A stretch of 8,865 nt of DNA from Acidobacteriota bacterium (GTDB lineage: Bacteria > Acidobacteriota > UBA6911 > RPQK01 > DATIPO01): positions 1 through 8,865 of the forward strand of contig JANQFM010000503.1 in NCBI GenBank assembly GCA_028277865.1, given 5' to 3'. The translations under genes and the position numbers were made by a program. Within the stretch, counting starts at the first letter, position 1, and each line of letters starts with the position of its first letter. The notes beneath the pieces were generated by a model. It did not search any database and was not told the origin of the DNA. It saw only the letters and a program-made list of their open reading frames with translations. This document shows, in pieces, positions 4,985-8,865 of this stretch.

Positions 4985-7333
4985 ATGCAATACGAGGACT
5001 TCGTCATCCGAGTGTTAGCTGATGCGGACGGTGGCCTGACCGTCCGAGTGGAGGATTCTCCCTATGGAGGCAGCCCGGATTGCCCTCTCGAATACCCCTT
5101 CGAGGAACGGGAAGCCGGTCAGCTTTTCGAGCTGCTGGACCAAGTCATCATGGGTTACGAGTGGGTCCTGACGGATTCCAGCGTCGAGGAAATGCCCTTT
5201 TCAGCTCGACGGGTGGGCGAAAGGCTTTTCCAGGCCTTGATCCAGGGGCCGATCCGCGACTGCTGGCTGCAGAGCCTGGCCCGAGTACAAGGCTACGACG
5301 GGCAGGGCTTGCGCCTGCGGCTGGTCATCGATCCGTCCCACCCGCAGCTGGCGCCGCTCAGTGCGCTCCCCTGGGAGATGCTTGCCCCCGCCGATGGCCG
5401 AGGCTACCTGAGCCTCAACCGCAAGACTGCCCTGGTCCGGTTTCTGGAAGTCCCGCAGCTCAAAAGCCTTCCTGCGGTCGAAATGCCGGTCAAGGTTCTG
5501 CTGGTCGCCACGGACCCGATCGGCAACCTCGATTTGAACGAAGAGCAAAGCCAGATCATGGAAGTTCTGGAGGCACTGCCCTCCGTTCAGGTGAGATGTC
5601 TGGAGGAACCGACCATCGAGCAGCTTCGCACTGAGCTGCTGAGAGGCCGCTTTCACGTCTTGCATTTCATGGGGCATGGAGTGTTCGAGAAAAACGAGGG
5701 GATCCTGCTTTTCAAGGACGAGTCGGGCGCCCGGGAAAACATCCGGGCTTCGGTGCTGGCCAGCACGCTCTCGGGCTTGGACCTGCTTCGCTTGGTCGTC
5801 CTGAACGCCTGTGACAGCGCCAAGATGGTCCGCCATGCCGGCAGCGATCCCTATGCGGCCACCGCATCCGCCCTGGTGATGGCCGGGATTCCCGCCGTCA
5901 TCGCCATGCAGGTCCCTTTCTCCGATCAGGCGGCGCTGGCCTTCAGCCACAGGTTCTACGCCGCACTCATCGCCGGCGACCCGGTGGATGCCGCCGTGGC
6001 CGAGGGGCGACTGGCGGTTCTGCAAGCTCGTCCGACAACCTTCCAGTGGGCCACCCCGGTGCTCTTCATGCGGGTGCCGGACGGCAAGCTGTTCGCCCTC
6101 GAAGAGGGAGAGCACCCCATCCGCAAGCACATCCTCCTGCAGGGCGACCTGATCGCTGAGAAGACAAAGGGCTTTGTGGGAAGGGAATTCGTTTTCAACT
6201 CGATCGACAAATTCACCAGCCGGCAAAACAACGGGTACTTTTTGATCAAGGGCGACCCAGGCATTGGCAAGACCTCGCTGATGGCCGAGATGGTGCGCCG
6301 CCATCGCCACCTGCACCACTTCAATATCCGCAGCATGGCGGCCTTCCGGCGCACGGAGAGCTTTCTGGTCAACCTGTGCGCCCAGATCATCGTCCGCTTT
6401 GGCCTGGACCGCTCCTCGCTGCCTCCCGAGGCGGGGCGGGACTCCGGCTTCTTGTGCAGCCTTCTGGGGCAGGCCTCTCCCCTGTTGGAAAAGGGCGCCA
6501 AGCTGCTGCTGCTGGTCGACGCCCTGGACGAGGTGGAAAGGCATGGCCTGATGCACGGCCAGAACATCCTCGACTTGCCCACAATCCTGCCCGAGGGCGT
6601 CTTCTTTGTGCTCACCACTCGTCCCAAGGAGTTGCCTCTCCGCTTTGACTGCCCCCACAAAGTCTTCGAATTCGATGCCCGCTCCCCGACAAACCTGGAG
6701 GACATCCGGATTTTTGTCAGAGGGCACTTGGAGCGAGAGGGGATCCGCAGCTACATCCAAAACCGAGGCATCGGGCTGGAACGGTTTGTCGAAGACCTGG
6801 TAGAGCGCAGCGAAGGCAACTTCATGTACCTGCGCCACGTCCTGCCGGAGATCGAACTCGGCGCCTATAGGGATCGTCCTCTGGACGAGATTCCCGAAGG
6901 CCTCGAGAACTACTATGAAGAGCACTGGGACCGAATGCGGAACGTCGACCGGCAGGCCTGGTTCGACTACAAGCTGCCTGTCCTGGCAGCCCTGACCAAG
7001 GTCAAGCAGCCGGTCTCGCTGGACTTCATCGCGGGGATCCTGGACAAATCCGATTCGGAGGGGCGCCGAAAAGTCCTCTCGGTGCTCGTGCAGTGGGAGC
7101 AGTTCCTGCACGTCGAACCCATCTTGGCCGATGGCCAGACGCATCGCCTTTACCGCCTTTATCACGGTGCCTTTCACGACTTCATCAAGAGAAAGGACGA
7201 AATCGCCGAAGAGCACGTCCAGCTCAGCAAGATGAGCCTGACAATCGCCCGCTACGTCCGCGACCGCCACCAGGCCCGCAAACGAAAGAGGGGCTTTCGA
7301 AGGGGTCTGAGGGGCAAGAGGCCAATCAACTGA
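4985..7333 (+). CDS. CHAT-domain P-loop NTPase (STAND/NACHT-like)
   Basis: 782 residues from the ATG at 4985. The N-terminal CHAT-associated region (1-165) includes LPWEML (128-133). The CHAT core spans about 170-362, with the predicted dyad intact: H231 in LHFMGHG and C276 in VVLNACDS. It also has the block AGIPAVIAMQ, and FQWATPVLF (353-361) closes the domain. FVGRE (397-401) opens a STAND-type P-loop NTPase: Walker A GDPGIGKTS (423-431, K429), Walker B LLLLVDALDE (507-516, with D512, D515 and E516), and LTTRP near 543-547. A winged-helix-like region follows, ending at the usual YHGAFHDFIK motif (726-735). The protein then stops after a basic tail (756-782, 13 K/R in 27 residues). STAND proteins normally carry a long WD40, TPR or similar sensor here; none is present. 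The likely role is a nucleotide-switched cytoplasmic protease whose input comes from a partner protein. It is the last gene of the row, separated by 211 nt. Confidence 0.92.
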   Translation: MQYEDFVIRVLADADGGLTVRVEDSPYGGSPDCPLEYPFEEREAGQLFELLDQVIMGYEWVLTDSSVEEMPFSARRVGERLFQALIQGPIRDCWLQSLARVQGYDGQGLRLRLVIDPSHPQLAPLSALPWEMLAPADGRGYLSLNRKTALVRFLEVPQLKSLPAVEMPVKVLLVATDPIGNLDLNEEQSQIMEVLEALPSVQVRCLEEPTIEQLRTELLRGRFHVLHFMGHGVFEKNEGILLFKDESGARENIRASVLASTLSGLDLLRLVVLNACDSAKMVRHAGSDPYAATASALVMAGIPAVIAMQVPFSDQAALAFSHRFYAALIAGDPVDAAVAEGRLAVLQARPTTFQWATPVLFMRVPDGKLFALEEGEHPIRKHILLQGDLIAEKTKGFVGREFVFNSIDKFTSRQNNGYFLIKGDPGIGKTSLMAEMVRRHRHLHHFNIRSMAAFRRTESFLVNLCAQIIVRFGLDRSSLPPEAGRDSGFLCSLLGQASPLLEKGAKLLLLVDALDEVERHGLMHGQNILDLPTILPEGVFFVLTTRPKELPLRFDCPHKVFEFDARSPTNLEDIRIFVRGHLEREGIRSYIQNRGIGLERFVEDLVERSEGNFMYLRHVLPEIELGAYRDRPLDEIPEGLENYYEEHWDRMRNVDRQAWFDYKLPVLAALTKVKQPVSLDFIAGILDKSDSEGRRKVLSVLVQWEQFLHVEPILADGQTHRLYRLYHGAFHDFIKRKDEIAEEHVQLSKMSLTIARYVRDRHQARKRKRGFRRGLRGKRPIN

Positions 7334-7346
7334 AGAGAATGCACCC

Positions 7347-7379
7347 GGCCAGAGTGATCACCGGCCATGAACTCTGGCC
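7347..7379. terminator. Hairpin between convergent genes, candidate bidirectional terminator
   Basis: GGCCAGAGT (7347-7355) pairs perfectly with ACTCTGGCC (7371-7379) across a 15-nt loop. It lies 13 nt after the NTPase stop and 17 nt beyond the 3' end of the opposite-strand membrane gene, where a shared terminator is expected. Neither side has a T-tract, so it is not a classical intrinsic terminator. Confidence 0.45.
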
Positions 7380-7396
7380 ATACTCCGCAAAGCGAC

Positions 7397-8865
7397 TCAG
7401 TTCCGCAGTCCACCCAACCACCGCCGTATCGGAAACCAGAAAGGGATCGCTAGACCGCCGAAGGGCATAAGAGTGGTTGCAGCCAAGGCGACCAGGGCAA
7501 TCCGTGGCAGCGATGACAGGCCAGGATCGCGGAGGTGCTGCCGACGGAAAGGGCGGAGCAGCCAGCCTCCCAGCCTCAGTCCCAAGGCAAGGTGCAATAA
7601 CGGGGAGAGCATGAAGGCAGCCCGGATGACCGGGCCAAGGGTTTTCGCAGGTTCCGTTTGGGAATGCAGGACGTGAGCAGCTGCAAAGACTGCCAGGCAT
7701 CCTGCCAGCCAAAGCATGTACCGAGCTTCGATGGTTATTGCCACCCCTTTGAAGAGAGCCTTGAGGCAAAACGTCAGGATCGAAAAGCCGATGGACGCGA
7801 TGCTCAGCACCATGATGAGGGTTTTCAGAGTTCCATAGTCCCGCAGGGCCGCCAGGCTCCCGGCCAGGATCCCGCTCAGCAGGGCGAGTTGGCTCAAGCT
7901 GAGGTAGGCACCCGACTTGATGAGCCAGCTGCCTGCCTTTTTGCCAGCAGCCAAGAGCCAACCCAGCCCCAGCAGGAGCGGGCCTAAGCCAGCCAGGATC
8001 CAAAAGGGTTGCAAGGGGAGTCCAGCCGCGAGGACCAAGGTGGGAGGTGCCGATTGACTGCCAACGGGCAACAACCAGGCCAGCCAGGCACCGTCCAGAA
8101 CAAGCAGGAGGGTCTTAAGGCGGCGCAATGTGAGCAGTCGCAGTTCAGCCTGGCTGGGTTCTGCGGGACGTTGGCTGCGTCCGGCAGGCAGGGTCTTAGC
8201 AACTCCTTTATCCGATGGCTCGATTTGGTCGCGAGCCAGGGAAGGCCGCGGCAGCGGATCGGCGGCGGAACTGCGTCGGTTATGAACCGCTTGGACCAGG
8301 GACAGGCCTTCTCGTTGCTCCTCCCCCACCCGCATCCACGCCAGCGCCGCCAGCAGAACGCCCGAAATAGGAAGCAGAAAGAAAAAAGGAAACAAGCGCA
8401 AGGCCAGCTTGCGCCCGCCGGAGGCTTGAATCCGCTTGGAAAGGGAATCGGAATAGTGAAACATGCAAGCAAAGGCGAAAAGCTGAAAGGCAACCGTTCC
8501 TGTAGCTTGGATAAGTTCCTCTGCTGATTGGCGGCGACTCCACTCAAGCAGCCAATAAACCGCTGTGAAAGCGATCAGGGTGTGGCAGCCACGCAGCCAC
8601 AGAGCTAGCCAAAACGGCTGGATCACCCGCATGAGAGTTTCAAAGCGCAGTCCCGAGCTAAAGGGCAAGCCAATGCTTTTGACAGAGGGGCGCTTCAACT
8701 TCAGGCGAAGCGGACGTTGCTGCCGAGAGGCCCAGAAAGGCCGCTTGCGAAGCAGCCGACGCCACGCCGGAAGGGCATAGATTCCAAAAAGAGGGAGACA
8801 GCAGGCGGCGAAGCGCAGTCTGAGCAGCCACCGGGGTACAGACCTCTCGTCCAGCGTTTTGCTGG
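7397..8865 (-). CDS. Polytopic membrane protein of unknown function (5' end outside window)
   Basis: The minus-strand frame is open from the right edge to a TGA at 7399-7397, giving 488 visible residues. An internal TTG at 8698 could act as a start. However, the 55 codons upstream stay open and encode a plausible hydrophobic helix (RFAACCLPLFGIYALPAW) followed by a basic stretch, so the true start is more likely beyond 8865. About ten membrane helices are visible, at fragment residues near 91-107, 119-137, 154-177, 250-267, 286-306, 318-339, 348-368, 382-399, 412-435 and 452-477. A long polar loop rich in Arg, Pro and Ser (about 178-248) splits the first three from the rest. No transporter signature, catalytic motif or cofactor site was recognised. 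It converges on the CHAT-NTPase gene, so it is not in the same transcript and its link to the locus is uncertain. Confidence 0.7.
   Translation of the reverse strand, partial: SKTLDERSVPRWLLRLRFAACCLPLFGIYALPAWRRLLRKRPFWASRQQRPLRLKLKRPSVKSIGLPFSSGLRFETLMRVIQPFWLALWLRGCHTLIAFTAVYWLLEWSRRQSAEELIQATGTVAFQLFAFACMFHYSDSLSKRIQASGGRKLALRLFPFFFLLPISGVLLAALAWMRVGEEQREGLSLVQAVHNRRSSAADPLPRPSLARDQIEPSDKGVAKTLPAGRSQRPAEPSQAELRLLTLRRLKTLLLVLDGAWLAWLLPVGSQSAPPTLVLAAGLPLQPFWILAGLGPLLLGLGWLLAAGKKAGSWLIKSGAYLSLSQLALLSGILAGSLAALRDYGTLKTLIMVLSIASIGFSILTFCLKALFKGVAITIEARYMLWLAGCLAVFAAAHVLHSQTEPAKTLGPVIRAAFMLSPLLHLALGLRLGGWLLRPFRRQHLRDPGLSSLPRIALVALAATTLMPFGGLAIPFWFPIRRWLGGLRN

Noticed and set aside
5201..7270. 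A 689-codon open frame on the minus strand opposite the CHAT-NTPase
   Set aside because: It is antisense to a gene with clear CHAT and Walker motifs, and its translation is Gln/Asp/Val-rich with no recognisable domain. Long antisense frames are common in GC-rich DNA.
8696..8698. TTG at 8698 as the start of the right-hand membrane protein
   Set aside because: The frame stays open to the window edge and encodes a plausible hydrophobic helix upstream, so the true start is probably outside.
1..8865. CRISPR array, tRNA or rRNA genes, IS elements
   Set aside because: No regularly spaced repeats, cloverleaf-like segment, rRNA signature or transposase was seen in reading both strands.

Overview
This window comes from a GC-rich bacterium (about 60% G+C by eye) that uses ordinary Shine-Dalgarno sites. 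The mix of CHAT proteins, a membrane-anchored von Willebrand A (vWA) protein, a STAND-type NTPase and a divergent GrpE-like protein is typical of large-genome environmental bacteria such as planctomycetes, delta-proteobacteria/myxobacteria, acidobacteria, Chloroflexi or cyanobacteria. The sequence alone does not fix the phylum. No tRNA, rRNA, CRISPR array, transposase or IS end was seen.

Layout. (1) 1-657, minus strand: a GrpE-family nucleotide exchange factor that runs off the left edge and lacks probably only a few C-terminal residues. (2) 658-875: a 218-nt divergent control region with a 9-bp inverted repeat (729-737 / 814-822). (3) 876-4773, plus strand: four closely spaced genes with gaps of 30, 24 and 16 nt. 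They encode a glycine-zipper membrane protein with a vWA domain and a C-terminal helix-turn-helix, a small membrane protein, a CHAT-TPR protein with an intact His-Cys dyad, and a conserved-looking protein of unknown function. (4) 4774-4984: a 211-nt gap with a possible promoter and several potential RNA hairpins. (5) 4985-7333, plus strand: a 782-residue CHAT-P-loop NTPase, also with an intact His-Cys dyad, that stops right after the NTPase/winged-helix part and has no repeat sensor. (6) 7334-7396: a convergent gap with a perfect 9-bp hairpin. (7) 7397-8865, minus strand: a polytopic membrane protein of unknown function whose 5' end lies beyond the right edge.

How the genes may work together (inference). 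The plus-strand genes look like a multi-component stress, conflict or cell-death signalling locus. A membrane vWA/MIDAS protein and a TPR protein could serve as sensor or scaffold, an NTPase as a threshold switch, and two caspase-fold CHAT domains as proteolytic outputs. The divergent GrpE suggests an Hsp70-type chaperone beyond the left edge. The two CHAT architectures side by side, the vWA-HTH fusion, the sensor-less STAND protein and the unknown 233-residue protein are what make the locus worth following up. Nothing in the window proves an immune function.
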